A DNA stretch of 20,238 bases. Source: an uncultured bacterium. GTDB taxonomy: Bacteria; Bacillota; Clostridia; Lachnospirales; Lachnospiraceae. Under the pieces are notes generated by a model that worked only from the letters and a program-made list of their open reading frames with translations, did not search any database and was not told the origin of the DNA. The translations under genes were made by a program, and so were the position numbers. The stretch is from the NCBI GenBank assembly GCA_905214365.1, contig CAJMMH010000011.1, forward strand, positions 1 through 20,238, read 5' to 3'. Below are positions 7,195 through 15,058 of the stretch, in pieces; within the stretch, counting starts at the first letter, position 1, and every line of letters starts with the position of its first letter.

Positions 7195-9747
7195 CTATCC
7201 AATGCAGTACAGATAGCGGTCAAGAAGCCGTTTCCAGAAGCCGTCCTGCTCCAGTACCCACGCCGCGAGCTCCCGGTAAAGTCCTGCTGCGTCCCGGCGT
7301 GTTTCCTCGTCGAACTCGTGCTGGCTGAAACCTGCCTCCAGGCGAAGCCCTCTCAGCCATGCCAGCGTTTCCTGTGTCAGGAACGGATACCGCTCCATTG
7401 CCTGCTGCCAATCTGTATATTCATCCAGAGGAAGTCCCTGCGCCGCACTGACTGTTTCAATCATAGCAAACGCTTCCAGGATCCCCTCCTTCGGGCTTCC
7501 GTTGTCCAGGCGCGCATTCAGCGCGGCGAGACGCTTTTTATACTGAATCTGAATCAGGAACAGGGTCAATGCAATCAGAACTGCGATCGCGGCTGCAATC
7601 AGCAGAATTGTCAGAATCGTTTTTACCATATTGTCTGACTTCTGATCCGGCTGCTGTTCGGGAGACGTTGTTGTCTCCGGCGGCTGCGTCGGCTGATTCC
7701 GCGGCGCTGTCGTCGGCTGTGTCGGCTCTGTCGGCTCTGTGGTCGGCGGAACCGTTTCTGTCGGAGCAATTGTCTCTACAACAATCGTCTCTTCCTCCGT
7801 CTCCTCTGTTGATTCCTGTGCCGGGTCGGTTTCCGGCTCAGTCTCCGGATTGTCCACATCAGAAATTGTTTCCTGCTCCACAGAAGATGTGCGGTCATCC
7901 TTCATATCTTCCTCGTTCAGGAATCCCGGTGTTACCTCGACCGGAATCCAGCCAACGCCATTCAGATAAATTTCCACCCACGCGTGCGCGCTGCGGTCAT
8001 AAATCTCATTGGCTCCTCCTGCTGCGGTCAGGCTGTTCGTCAGATAACCTTCCACATAACGGGCCGGAATGCCGAAGGTACGGAACATCAGCACTGCCGC
8101 AGACGCAAACTGCGTGCAGACGCCCTGACGGTTCTCATAAAGGAAATACTCGACATAATCGTTCCCCTTGGGCGTCGAGCCGGGCGTTTTTGTATACTCC
8201 GCCCGTTCCTCTAACGTTGTCCTGACATACGCAACCGCATCTGCCGCCGTTGAAAATGTCTTCCCGTCAAACTCCGCATGGAACTGCTCCAGCCCTTCCT
8301 GCGGTACATCCAGATACGTCTGAGCCGCATACTGCCGATACACAAGATCCGCCGTTGACGCGGCTCCCGCTTCTTCCAGAGTCTGAAGATTGGACAGCTT
8401 CTGTGTATTCATGTAATACATGTTCAGAATGGTTTCATCTGTTTTCTCTTCCGTGTACGTATCATAGGCATCGGACGGCTCAAATTCTGAAATATCCGAT
8501 CCGTATGGAATGTAGGAATACGCGGAGTTCGCATCATGGTTCGTAATTACAAACCGAAGATTGCCGTATACCGCATTGTTCCCCTGCTTCTGAAGTCCCT
8601 GCAGCAGCTGGTAATAGGAAGCGCTCAGCTGACCAACCGACATCCCTGTCTGCGCTGCCGCCTCTTTCTGCTCCTTTGTCTGTTCCTTCCAGCCGTTTCC
8701 TGTATAATTGGTTCCAACGTACCCGCGGATGTAGAGCGGCGCAAACAGATCATCAGAAATATCCAGGTACAGATGCAGATCATCATAATCCCTGACTTCC
8801 TTGACATTGCTGAGCTTCCCGCCGTGAACACCGCTGCTGCGGATGATATCAAACGGAAGCCAGTCCCACTCTCCGCGCATCAGCTTCTTCCAGAATTCAC
8901 GCATGCCGGAGATCAGATTCCCGCTCCGGATATCCTCTCTTAACTCGCTCTGGCTTTCGTACCCGCTGTTGATCATCGGTCCAAGCTGAAAATAGCTGAC
9001 CGGAAACAGAATCAGCACCAGTCCAGCCGCAAGCGCAGCCGTCTGCCAGCGCAGCCTGGAAAGCATGCTGCTGCCGACCTGGACCAAAACCGTCTGTCCG
9101 CGCATACTCTCCCGCTGCCTGGTATACTGCAAAAAATAAATGCCGACTAACGCAAACAACATCAGCGCAGATGATGCCATGTCCGGAAACAGGCCGACCG
9201 CAAGCGCGAGCGCAAGCGGAAATGTCATAATCAGCGCTGTCACACGCGCATCCAGATAATAAATCATGCCGGACGCCAGAATAGCATCAAAAATCATCAT
9301 CAGATACAGAATGCTGATCGTCTGTCCGGCTGTATCCGCCCCGTCCACTGCGAGAAGCGGAACAGACAGTCCATAGTAAGAATTTACCTGGGCGGCCGCC
9401 TGGTTAAACAGACATCCAAAGCCGTCCGCGAGCCGGTTTCTGAACAGAAATCCTCCTGCGATCATCAGCAGGATGATAATCCCAAGCGCAGCCGGAATCC
9501 GTTTCGGAAACGAATACACGGCAGTATAGACCAGGCAGATCAGCACCAGCCCTGCCACCAGAAATCCTGTGTTTACCGGTATCTGGAACGTGCGGACAAA
9601 CGCGCCTGCAATTCCCAGGCTCGCAGCCAGCAGATACAGATACTTTAGCGCCAGCAGAATCAGCTCATGCACATGCCGCTGCTGCCTCGGTGCCTCCGCC
9701 AGAACCTGCCGGTCAACCAGGATTCCCTTTTCCTCCTGTTGTTCCAT
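7195..9747 (-). CDS. Membrane transglutaminase-like protein with C-terminal DUF4129-like region
   Basis: The 850-residue protein has about seven N-terminal membrane helices (residues 28-252), a large extracytoplasmic region and a papain-like transglutaminase core at about 500-610. Catalytic residues are Cys544 in QGVCTQFA, His588 in AHAWVE and, in the third position, Glu604 in PVEVTP where many relatives have Asp. A Pro/Thr/Glu-rich linker (about 630-705), a membrane helix (708-733) and a cytoplasmic helical tail resembling DUF4129 follow. This layout is that of TgpA/YebA-type proteins. Proteins of this kind travel with MoxR and DUF58 partners, as here, and are thought to act on envelope proteins; the reaction is unproven. 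GGAGG at 9754-9758, 6 bases before the ATG, supports the start; the gene lies 14 bases behind the DUF58 gene. Confidence 0.93.
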   Translation of the reverse strand: MEQQEEKGILVDRQVLAEAPRQQRHVHELILLALKYLYLLAASLGIAGAFVRTFQIPVNTGFLVAGLVLICLVYTAVYSFPKRIPAALGIIILLMIAGGFLFRNRLADGFGCLFNQAAAQVNSYYGLSVPLLAVDGADTAGQTISILYLMMIFDAILASGMIYYLDARVTALIMTFPLALALAVGLFPDMASSALMLFALVGIYFLQYTRQRESMRGQTVLVQVGSSMLSRLRWQTAALAAGLVLILFPVSYFQLGPMINSGYESQSELREDIRSGNLISGMREFWKKLMRGEWDWLPFDIIRSSGVHGGKLSNVKEVRDYDDLHLYLDISDDLFAPLYIRGYVGTNYTGNGWKEQTKEQKEAAAQTGMSVGQLSASYYQLLQGLQKQGNNAVYGNLRFVITNHDANSAYSYIPYGSDISEFEPSDAYDTYTEEKTDETILNMYYMNTQKLSNLQTLEEAGAASTADLVYRQYAAQTYLDVPQEGLEQFHAEFDGKTFSTAADAVAYVRTTLEERAEYTKTPGSTPKGNDYVEYFLYENRQGVCTQFASAAVLMFRTFGIPARYVEGYLTNSLTAAGGANEIYDRSAHAWVEIYLNGVGWIPVEVTPGFLNEEDMKDDRTSSVEQETISDVDNPETEPETDPAQESTEETEEETIVVETIAPTETVPPTTEPTEPTQPTTAPRNQPTQPPETTTSPEQQPDQKSDNMVKTILTILLIAAAIAVLIALTLFLIQIQYKKRLAALNARLDNGSPKEGILEAFAMIETVSAAQGLPLDEYTDWQQAMERYPFLTQETLAWLRGLRLEAGFSQHEFDEETRRDAAGLYRELAAWVLEQDGFWKRLLDRYLYCIG

Positions 9748-9761
9748 GAAATTCCTCCAAA

Positions 9762-10859
9762 TTATATTTCAATCAGATCGTCCAGCTGATCAATCGTCAG
9801 TACGGATTTGTTCATCTGATCCGGCGCAAGAAACTCGGTCATATCCTTTACCGGATCCATGCAGGTAATCGCAATCATGCGATGTACCGCAAGCTGCGGA
9901 TGAGATGTGCGGAACGCGTCCCACAGCAGCTCAGTTTCCCGCTTTCCGAACGTCAGAAGCCGTCCCATCCCTTCGGTCAGATCCTCCGGTGTCCGGATCA
10001 CAATCTCTTCAAACGCGATCGGATCTTTTTTTCTGCACCAGAAAATCCGGTGCGGGCATTCCTGTGCCAGAAGTGCCATCGACAACGAATAGCACAGCTC
10101 AAAGACAGACTGTGCCTCATCAATATCGCGGAACCGAAGATCCAGATAAATACCGACAGAATTGCTGACTGGGCGCGACAGCTCTTTGATCATCATCTGA
10201 TCCAGACGCGCACTCATCTTCCAGTGCACCCTCGAAAGCTTATCGCCCTGCCGGTACTCTCTGACACGGAAAATCTCTGACGGATCATCCCCGGCCTGGT
10301 TCTTATCAAACTCTTCACTGTCCGAATCAAAGCTGCGGCAGGCTTCCGTAATCGTCAGCTGCATCTCATGGAGACGCGGCATCACCACGCAGCTTCCTGC
10401 TCCGCTTACTTTCTTTTTTCTGCGGAACAGCCGCAAATAATCATACACCTGCAGCAACTCTACTGACACACGGATAACGCCGCAGTAGGTTGAGGCAAAT
10501 GTAAATGGAATACGCATCCGGCTGTGCGCCGCTGCGCGCAGACTGATATCGTACTCTTCATACTCATCATCCAGACAGTTGCTGACACTGACTCTCAGCA
10601 CGGCGTCGCTGACCGGAAGGAAACTCCGGTTCCGGAAAAAGATCATCATCTTTGCCCGCTCTGAACAGTCTACAACGTTATCCGCGGTTTCCATCGAAAC
10701 GGAGACTCCGCTCTTGAGCACCCAGCTTACCACAAACATCAGTACCAGCAAAAGCAGCTCAAACGCAAGAATTGTTCCAGGCACCGGACCGTCATACATC
10801 AGACCAATATACGCAGTCACCGCGACTATCAGTCCGTAGACTATCTTTCTTCCTGCCAT
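9762..10859 (-). CDS. DUF58 domain-containing membrane protein
   Basis: This 365-residue protein has two N-terminal membrane helices (about 6-20 and 28-48), an Ig-like beta region (about 55-140) and the DUF58 signature REYRQGDKLSRVHWK (200-214) followed by a von Willebrand A-like C-terminal fold. DUF58 proteins are regular partners of MoxR AAA+ ATPases and are thought to be chaperoned or remodelled by them. The ATG lies one base after the moxR stop (TGAtATG), so translation is probably coupled. The closeness of all three genes argues for one functional complex at the membrane. Confidence 0.93.
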   Translation of the reverse strand: MAGRKIVYGLIVAVTAYIGLMYDGPVPGTILAFELLLLVLMFVVSWVLKSGVSVSMETADNVVDCSERAKMMIFFRNRSFLPVSDAVLRVSVSNCLDDEYEEYDISLRAAAHSRMRIPFTFASTYCGVIRVSVELLQVYDYLRLFRRKKKVSGAGSCVVMPRLHEMQLTITEACRSFDSDSEEFDKNQAGDDPSEIFRVREYRQGDKLSRVHWKMSARLDQMMIKELSRPVSNSVGIYLDLRFRDIDEAQSVFELCYSLSMALLAQECPHRIFWCRKKDPIAFEEIVIRTPEDLTEGMGRLLTFGKRETELLWDAFRTSHPQLAVHRMIAITCMDPVKDMTEFLAPDQMNKSVLTIDQLDDLIEI

Positions 10860-10860
10860 A

Positions 10861-11811
10861 TCAACCCTTCTTTGCCTTCGGCTTCTGAATCACATCCATG
10901 ATCTGTGTCAGAATGCTTTCCGCCGTTACATTTCCAACCTTTGCCTTAGTATTAAGAATCACACGATGTGCACAGACATCCACAAAAACAGCCGCAATAT
11001 CGTCCGGTACCACATAGTCGCGGTACTGCATATACGCATACGCGCTTGCCATACGAATCAGCGCAATCGTACCTCTCGGACTGACGCCAAGAGTCAGAAG
11101 CTGATGGTGTCTGGTCGCGTTCACCAGATCCACCGCGTACTGGTAAACCAGGTCATGCATATAGATCTGCTCAACATCCTTCTTCATTTCCAGAATCTCA
11201 TCAATGTCCAGACACGGTTTGATATCATCCACGCTCAATGTACGCTTGCTCTTTAACATAGAAATCTCATCTTCCGGCTTCGGATAGCCAATGGACATAC
11301 GGATCATAAAACGGTCCATCTGGGACTCCGGCAGCAGCTGCGTTCCGGATGAGCCGGTCGGGTTCTCCGTTGCAATTACCATAAACGGCTGCGGAACCTC
11401 GCGGCGCACCGCGTCAATCGTAACCGTACCCTCTTCCATAACCTCCAGAAGCGCAGACTGCGTTTTCGGGGACGTACGGTTAATTTCATCCGCAAGGAAC
11501 AGATTGCACATAACCGCACCCGGATAATAAATGTACTTGCCGGTTTCCTTCTGCAGCACATGATATCCGCAGACATCGGACGGCAGCACGTCCGGAGTAA
11601 ACTGCATTCGCTTCTGTTTCAGTGAAAGTGCCTTGGAAAACGCAAGCGCCAACGTTGTCTTTCCGACTCCCGGAATATCCTCCATCAGAATATGTCCGCC
11701 TGCCAGCATGGTACACATCAGCTTTGCCAGGCAGTCGTCCTTTCCTTTGATGACATATTTTACGTGGTCGATCGCCTGCCAGACCTTTTTCACATTCTCT
11801 GTATTTTCCAT
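10861..11811 (-). CDS. MoxR-family AAA+ ATPase
   Basis: This 316-residue cytoplasmic ATPase has Walker A IPGVGKTT (46-53), Walker B FLADEIN (105-111), sensor-1 region IATENP (146-151), the QLLPESQMDRF block (158-168) typical of MoxR proteins, and a C-terminal helical lid. MoxR ATPases act as chaperone-like remodelling factors for DUF58/VWA partners. The open frame extends to 11928, but I start at 11811 because GGGAGG lies 5 bases upstream and MENTENVKKVWQAI matches the normal family N-terminus. It is first in the moxR-DUF58-transglutaminase operon, with a promoter at 11876-11905. Confidence 0.95.
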   Translation of the reverse strand: MENTENVKKVWQAIDHVKYVIKGKDDCLAKLMCTMLAGGHILMEDIPGVGKTTLALAFSKALSLKQKRMQFTPDVLPSDVCGYHVLQKETGKYIYYPGAVMCNLFLADEINRTSPKTQSALLEVMEEGTVTIDAVRREVPQPFMVIATENPTGSSGTQLLPESQMDRFMIRMSIGYPKPEDEISMLKSKRTLSVDDIKPCLDIDEILEMKKDVEQIYMHDLVYQYAVDLVNATRHHQLLTLGVSPRGTIALIRMASAYAYMQYRDYVVPDDIAAVFVDVCAHRVILNTKAKVGNVTAESILTQIMDVIQKPKAKKG

Positions 11812-11824
11812 TATAACCTCCCGT

Positions 11825-11867
11825 GGCGCGTTATCTGCGCCCGTTTTTGTATCAGGTGCCATGCACC
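11825..11867 (-). promoter_or_regulatory. Two small hairpins in the moxR leader
   Basis: The leader of about 57 bases between the predicted start (near 11869) and the moxR ATG contains GGTGC-atg-GCACC (11855-11867) and GGCGC-7-GCGCC (11825-11841). The second ends three bases before the Shine-Dalgarno sequence (11817-11822), so it could affect translation. No known motif was recognised. Confidence 0.3.
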
Positions 11868-11875
11868 CGTTTTTT

Positions 11876-11905
11876 AGTATAGCATATCCGCATGATACAA
11901 GGCAA
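11876..11905 (-). promoter_or_regulatory. Candidate sigma-A promoter for the moxR operon
   Basis: On the minus strand, TTGCCT (11905-11900) and TATACT (11881-11876) are separated by 18 bases. The -35 box overlaps the T-rich tail of the terminator of the preceding gene. The -10 box is strong and the -35 box moderate. Confidence 0.5.
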
Positions 11906-11957
11906 GAAAAAGATGAAGGCATTACCAAAGCGCAGAATTGCCGCTTGCGGTAATGCC
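11904..11957 (-). terminator. Intrinsic terminator after the extracytoplasmic protein gene
   Basis: A perfect nine-base-pair stem GGCATTACC/GGTAATGCC (11918-11926 with 11949-11957) encloses an inner AAGCG/CGCTT helix. On the minus strand it is followed by a T-rich tail (TTCATCTTTTTCTT). It lies 33 bases after the stop at 11991. Confidence 0.75.
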
Positions 11958-11990
11958 TCTCTCCCCGTTACTGCTTCCCAGTCTGTATTT

Positions 11991-12770
11991 TTATTTGCCG
12001 GTGCTCTCTGAAGCGGTGCTTTGCTTATCTGCTGCCGGCTCATCCGCTTCCCCTGTACCATCAGCTGCTGCCGTCCCGGTACTTTCCCCGTTCAGCATCG
12101 AGCAGAACTCACGCAGTTTTTCATCGGAATCCAGCGCCGCCTTATACCGGTTATTCACCTCCGTATTCAGATCGCGGATTTCCTGCCAGTTCGCTACCTC
12201 CTGCATGTAGGCAGATACCTCTCCGTCCTTTGCCCGGTTATCAATATACATGCTTCCGTCCTCGTTCTCGCAGACATAGAAACGAACTAAAGACGGAGCT
12301 TTGGTATCAATGGAGCGAAGTTTTAGGTCGTACGACACATATACAATATAGGTATGGTCTACAATGCCAGGAACCGTATAGTAGGAAATGTTGTTATAAG
12401 ACTCTACATACTCCGACTCCATCCTCAGCCGTTCCTGGTCAAACGGAATATCTGTCTCAACGATCTGGTTGAGCGTATCTGCGTCCGCGTCCTTTGCCGC
12501 GCGGAAGTACCGCGTAATAATATCCGCAATCTGCGGATTGGTATCCTGCTCGACGCGGCTGTTATCTGTCCCGTCTGCCGACGTGGTACGATTCAGCTCA
12601 ATTGCACTCGGATCCGCGTCATCCTTCAGTCCTTTTCTTCCTGTTACAAGAATTACTGCTGTTACAAGCGCCGCGGCAACCAGAATAATCGCCAGATACG
12701 GAATCAGCTGCTTCAGCCTTCCTCTGCGGCGGACCGGTTTTCTTTTCTTTTTGCGTTTTGTCTGTTCCAT
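11991..12770 (-). CDS. Membrane-anchored extracytoplasmic protein of unknown function
   Basis: The 259-residue protein starts with a strongly basic cytoplasmic stretch (TKRKKKRKPVRRRGR), one membrane helix (about 22-43), a polar spacer and then a soluble domain at about 79-190, followed by an Ala/Glu/Thr-rich tail. The domain (PQIADIITRYFRAAKDAD... then alternating beta strands ending in YIDNR) has the helix-plus-curved-sheet rhythm of NTF2-like folds; this is a guess from pattern, not a match I can verify. The start at 12770 follows GGAGG by 5 bases; the frame stays open further upstream without support. It lies 71 bases behind aroE with no terminator seen between them, and has a good terminator of its own before the moxR operon. 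Confidence 0.75.
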   Translation of the reverse strand: MEQTKRKKKRKPVRRRGRLKQLIPYLAIILVAAALVTAVILVTGRKGLKDDADPSAIELNRTTSADGTDNSRVEQDTNPQIADIITRYFRAAKDADADTLNQIVETDIPFDQERLRMESEYVESYNNISYYTVPGIVDHTYIVYVSYDLKLRSIDTKAPSLVRFYVCENEDGSMYIDNRAKDGEVSAYMQEVANWQEIRDLNTEVNNRYKAALDSDEKLREFCSMLNGESTGTAAADGTGEADEPAADKQSTASESTGK

Positions 12771-12841
12771 GGTTTCCTCCTTCCGGATCCTCTGCGGTTT
12801 TGCCGGTGAAATCACAGCTTTGTACCAGACCCGCAGCGACA

Positions 12842-13711
12842 TTATCTGCCGCTGAAATATCGTTCTTTGATTAGCTCTGTCTGCATCGGCTTTCCCGTCC
12901 ACAGGCGGTACGCCTCCGCTCCCTGATACAGAAGCATGTACAGCCCGCCGCACACCGGGCATCCTGCTTCCTCTGCCATCGCCATCAGCTTTGTTTTTCT
13001 GGGATTGTAAATAATATCCGATACAATCAGTTCCCTGTGAAGCCACGACGCATCAGGAATCAGACAGGCATCCGCATTAGGAGCCATCCCAACACTCGTC
13101 GCATTAGTCAGAATCGTGCTCTCATCAATTGACTGACGTACTGCATTCTGATCCGCCAGATCAATCACAGTTACCTTACAGTCTGTCTCTTTGTTCAGAC
13201 GATCCGCAACCATTACCGCCTGATCAAATGACCTGCCCTGTCTGCTGCACACCTGGATGGACTCCAAACCGTCAATTGCCGCCTGTGCCAGAATTGCGAG
13301 CGCTGCTCCGCCTGCTCCGAAAAGCGTCATACGGCCGCCGACAATGTCATACCCTGCATCTTTCAGTGCCATCATATATCCGGTTCCATCGGTGCTGTAG
13401 CCCTTCAGAACTCCGTTTTCATTCACAACTGTATTTACCGACCCGGTCACTGACGCCGCAAGCGACAGCGTATCGCACAGCTGCGCCATGCGCTTTTTAT
13501 CCGGCATCGTGCAGTTCCAGCCTCTCGCGCCGAGAACCTTCAGGCCAGCTACCGCCTGATCCAGTTCCTGCTCCCCGATATCAAAACAAAGATAGGCATA
13601 ATCAAGCCTGTCCGCCTCAAACGCGGCATTGTGCATCAGCGGCGAAATGCTGTGAGAAACCGGTCTGCCAAGAAGCCCTGTCAGAACTGTTTTTCCGGTA
13701 ATTCTGTCCAT
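12842..13711 (-). CDS. aroE: Shikimate dehydrogenase, YdiB-like (quinate/shikimate type)
   Basis: This 289-residue enzyme reduces 3-dehydroshikimate to shikimate in aromatic amino acid synthesis. Motifs: substrate loop GRPVSHSISPLMHN (15-28), catalytic Lys72 in TMPDKK, catalytic Asp108 in STDGTG, Rossmann loop GAGGAA (132-137), NATSVGM (203-209) and YQGAEAYRLWTG (262-273). The cofactor-loop segment (CSRQGRSFDQA, TDCKVTVIDLADQ) resembles E. coli YdiB, which uses NAD or NADP and accepts quinate, more than NADP-specific AroE. I start at 13711 because AGAGG lies 7 bases upstream. aroK is about 2 kb away on the same strand, which supports a shikimate-pathway role. Confidence 0.92.
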   Translation of the reverse strand: MDRITGKTVLTGLLGRPVSHSISPLMHNAAFEADRLDYAYLCFDIGEQELDQAVAGLKVLGARGWNCTMPDKKRMAQLCDTLSLAASVTGSVNTVVNENGVLKGYSTDGTGYMMALKDAGYDIVGGRMTLFGAGGAALAILAQAAIDGLESIQVCSRQGRSFDQAVMVADRLNKETDCKVTVIDLADQNAVRQSIDESTILTNATSVGMAPNADACLIPDASWLHRELIVSDIIYNPRKTKLMAMAEEAGCPVCGGLYMLLYQGAEAYRLWTGKPMQTELIKERYFSGR

Positions 13712-13751
13712 CTCCAATCCTCTTTTCTCCGAAATGCATTCTCTGCAGCAG

Positions 13752-13820
13752 TTTGCGCTCCGTTCAACCAGCAACGGATGGCTCTGGCTCAATGCAGCAC
13801 ATCAAAGCCAGATCCGCAAA
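13752..13820 (-). ncRNA. Candidate three-helix RNA element in the aroE leader
   Basis: A closed 69-base unit can be drawn. P1 is TTTGCG (13752-13757) with CGCAAA (13815-13820). P2 is CCGTT/AACGG (13760-13764 with 13773-13777) with an eight-base loop. P3 is CTGGCT/AGCCAG (13784-13789 with 13806-13811). It sits about 40-110 bases upstream of the aroE ATG on the minus strand. P2 and its loop contain the 16-bp repeat also found at 13938-13953. No known riboswitch was recognised. Confidence 0.35.
13764..13779 (-). repeat. 16-bp direct repeat, copy 1
   Basis: TCAACCAGCAACGGAT (plus strand) is identical to copy 2 at 13938-13953, 174 bases away. Both copies are preceded by GCGCTC or GCGC. A 16-base exact match between two non-coding stretches this close is unlikely by chance. 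Confidence 0.8.
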
Positions 13821-13918
13821 GCTCCTCATTATTCTAGCTGCAGGTACTCATTTACTTTAATACGAAACACAGAAAAAAGCAAGTGATATTTCATCGCACA
13901 GTCCGCGCAAAAGGCCGT

Positions 13919-13989
13919 GTTACTGTTCACGCCGCGCTCAACCAGCAACGGATTTTGCCGATGCTTCGTATGCAGAACCTGCAAAATCC
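13919..13989 (-). repeat. Two-hairpin element with 16-bp repeat copy 2
   Basis: The copy of TCAACCAGCAACGGAT at 13938-13953 is shared by two adjoining hairpins. Hairpin A pairs 13919-13927 with 13940-13949; one bulged C and one pair that is G-U only on the minus strand favour minus-strand RNA. Hairpin B is a perfect nine-pair stem GGATTTTGC/GCAAAATCC (13950-13958 with 13981-13989). It begins 14 bases after the DUF5688 stop. There is no T-run after the stems, so it is not a standard terminator. The remaining DUF5688-aroE spacer (13821-13918) shows only an A/T-rich stretch and no gene. Confidence 0.5.
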
Positions 13990-14002
13990 TACGACCTGCC
14001 TG

Positions 14003-14890
14003 TCACGTCTTCTCCACAGAAATTTGGTCCGTATTCCGGCGGTATCGGTACACATGACCGGAAAGTACCTCATCCGGAGACAAATGGGTACTGTTTACCG
14101 AAGAAACCAGATGCTCCAGTCTGCGAATCTCGGAACGGTCCCGCTTCCCGGACGGAAGCACCAGAAATTCATGGACACTGCTCGGCAGAAGCAGCAGGTC
14201 ACTTCCCAGGTTGCGGGCGACAGCCCTTGCTGCTCCCGGATAAAAAGCAGCCGCTGCGCCGTAAAACCCGATCCGATTCGTCATGGCGTATACATGACAG
14301 GCACAGTCCTCCTGCCCGACACAGAGTACTTCTCCAAGAATCTCATCTAACGACTGTACCCGCAGCGGAAGAATCCTCGGTGTACGCTCCATTGCGGTCC
14401 GATACAGCTCTTCTTCGGCAACACCCCATACGTTCAGATACTCCCGATACACCGGAGATGTTCCGACCTGCCCGCTGTTTCCTTCAAAGAAAAGGCAATA
14501 CACAATTGCAAAATCAAGAACTCTGCGATACACGACTCGTGAAAGGAACTCATAATTGCTTTCATAATGGATCAGACGGAATGTCAGACGACTTTTCGCC
14601 TTCTCAAAGCAGAAAAACAGGCTGTCATCCGCCGCGCAGTCAATACCAATCTGACACATCTGCAGTACCTCGCGGACAATATCGTCCATCTTTTTCCCGG
14701 ATGTGTACATACGATAAAAGGGTGCCATATATATCATAGGGCACACCTTTTCTTCTGCATGACAAACGCTCAGCGCTTTCATCTGTATTCCATTGTTCTT
14801 CTGTACTGTCCGGACAGCTACGGTATCACCATCCGCAAGCTCTTTCCGTAATTCATCCGTTAGCTTCGCAAGAAATTCGCGATAATTCAT
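14003..14890 (-). CDS. DUF5688 family protein
   Basis: The 295-residue soluble protein begins MNYREFLAKLTDELRKEL and has the layout I associate with DUF5688, a family common in Lachnospiraceae: an N-terminal helix, VQKNNGIQMKALSV, a short YMAPFYRMY block, then a mixed region with RLTFRLIHYESNYEFL (about 121-136). There is no membrane segment or catalytic motif that I can name, and the function is unknown. I chose ATG 14890, with AGGG 8 bases upstream; ATG 14908 and TTG 14923 are in frame but lack a ribosome-binding site. It follows the tRNA-Arg gene by 52 bases with no terminator between, so it may be transcribed with the tRNA. Confidence 0.75.
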   Translation of the reverse strand: MNYREFLAKLTDELRKELADGDTVAVRTVQKNNGIQMKALSVCHAEEKVCPMIYMAPFYRMYTSGKKMDDIVREVLQMCQIGIDCAADDSLFFCFEKAKSRLTFRLIHYESNYEFLSRVVYRRVLDFAIVYCLFFEGNSGQVGTSPVYREYLNVWGVAEEELYRTAMERTPRILPLRVQSLDEILGEVLCVGQEDCACHVYAMTNRIGFYGAAAAFYPGAARAVARNLGSDLLLLPSSVHEFLVLPSGKRDRSEIRRLEHLVSSVNSTHLSPDEVLSGHVYRYRRNTDQISVEKT

Positions 14891-14942
14891 ATCCTTTACC
14901 CTTTCCATATCGGCAGAAAGCAAAGGGCATCGGGTGAGAGAC

Positions 14943-15014
14943 TACGCCTGAAGGGAATCGAACCCCCGCACATAGATCCGGATTCTACTGCTCTATCCAC
15001 TGAGCTACAGGCGC
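14943..15014 (-). tRNA. tRNA-Arg (anticodon CCG)
   Basis: A complete cloverleaf can be folded on the minus strand: acceptor GCGCCTG/CAGGCGT (G-U at pair 1-72), D-arm GCTC/GAGC, anticodon stem GTAGA/TCTAT with loop ATCCGGA (anticodon CCG, reading CGG), a four-base variable loop and T-arm GGGGG/CCCTT with loop TTCGATT. The discriminator is A and CCA is not encoded. It lies 44 bases downstream of efp. Confidence 0.96.
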
Positions 15015-15021
15015 ATAATAT

Positions 15022-15041
15022 CTGCGGTGCAGGCACCGCAG
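15022..15041 (-). other. Perfect hairpin immediately 5' of tRNA-Arg
   Basis: CTGCGGTG-4-CACCGCAG is a perfect eight-pair stem ending 7 bases before the tRNA 5' end on the minus strand. The T-run (15042-15048) lies before the stem rather than after it, so it does not look like an intrinsic terminator for efp. Transcription may continue from efp into the tRNA. Confidence 0.5.
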
Positions 15042-15058
15042 AAAAAAAGCAAAATCAA

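Noticed and set aside
13129..13701. 190-codon plus-strand open frame opposite aroE
   Set aside because: It is Pro/Ser/Arg-rich and antisense to an intact shikimate dehydrogenase.
13875..13905. Possible terminator (GTG...CAC followed by T6 on the minus strand) between DUF5688 and aroE
   Set aside because: Only three consecutive base pairs form at the stem end; too weak to call without transcript data.
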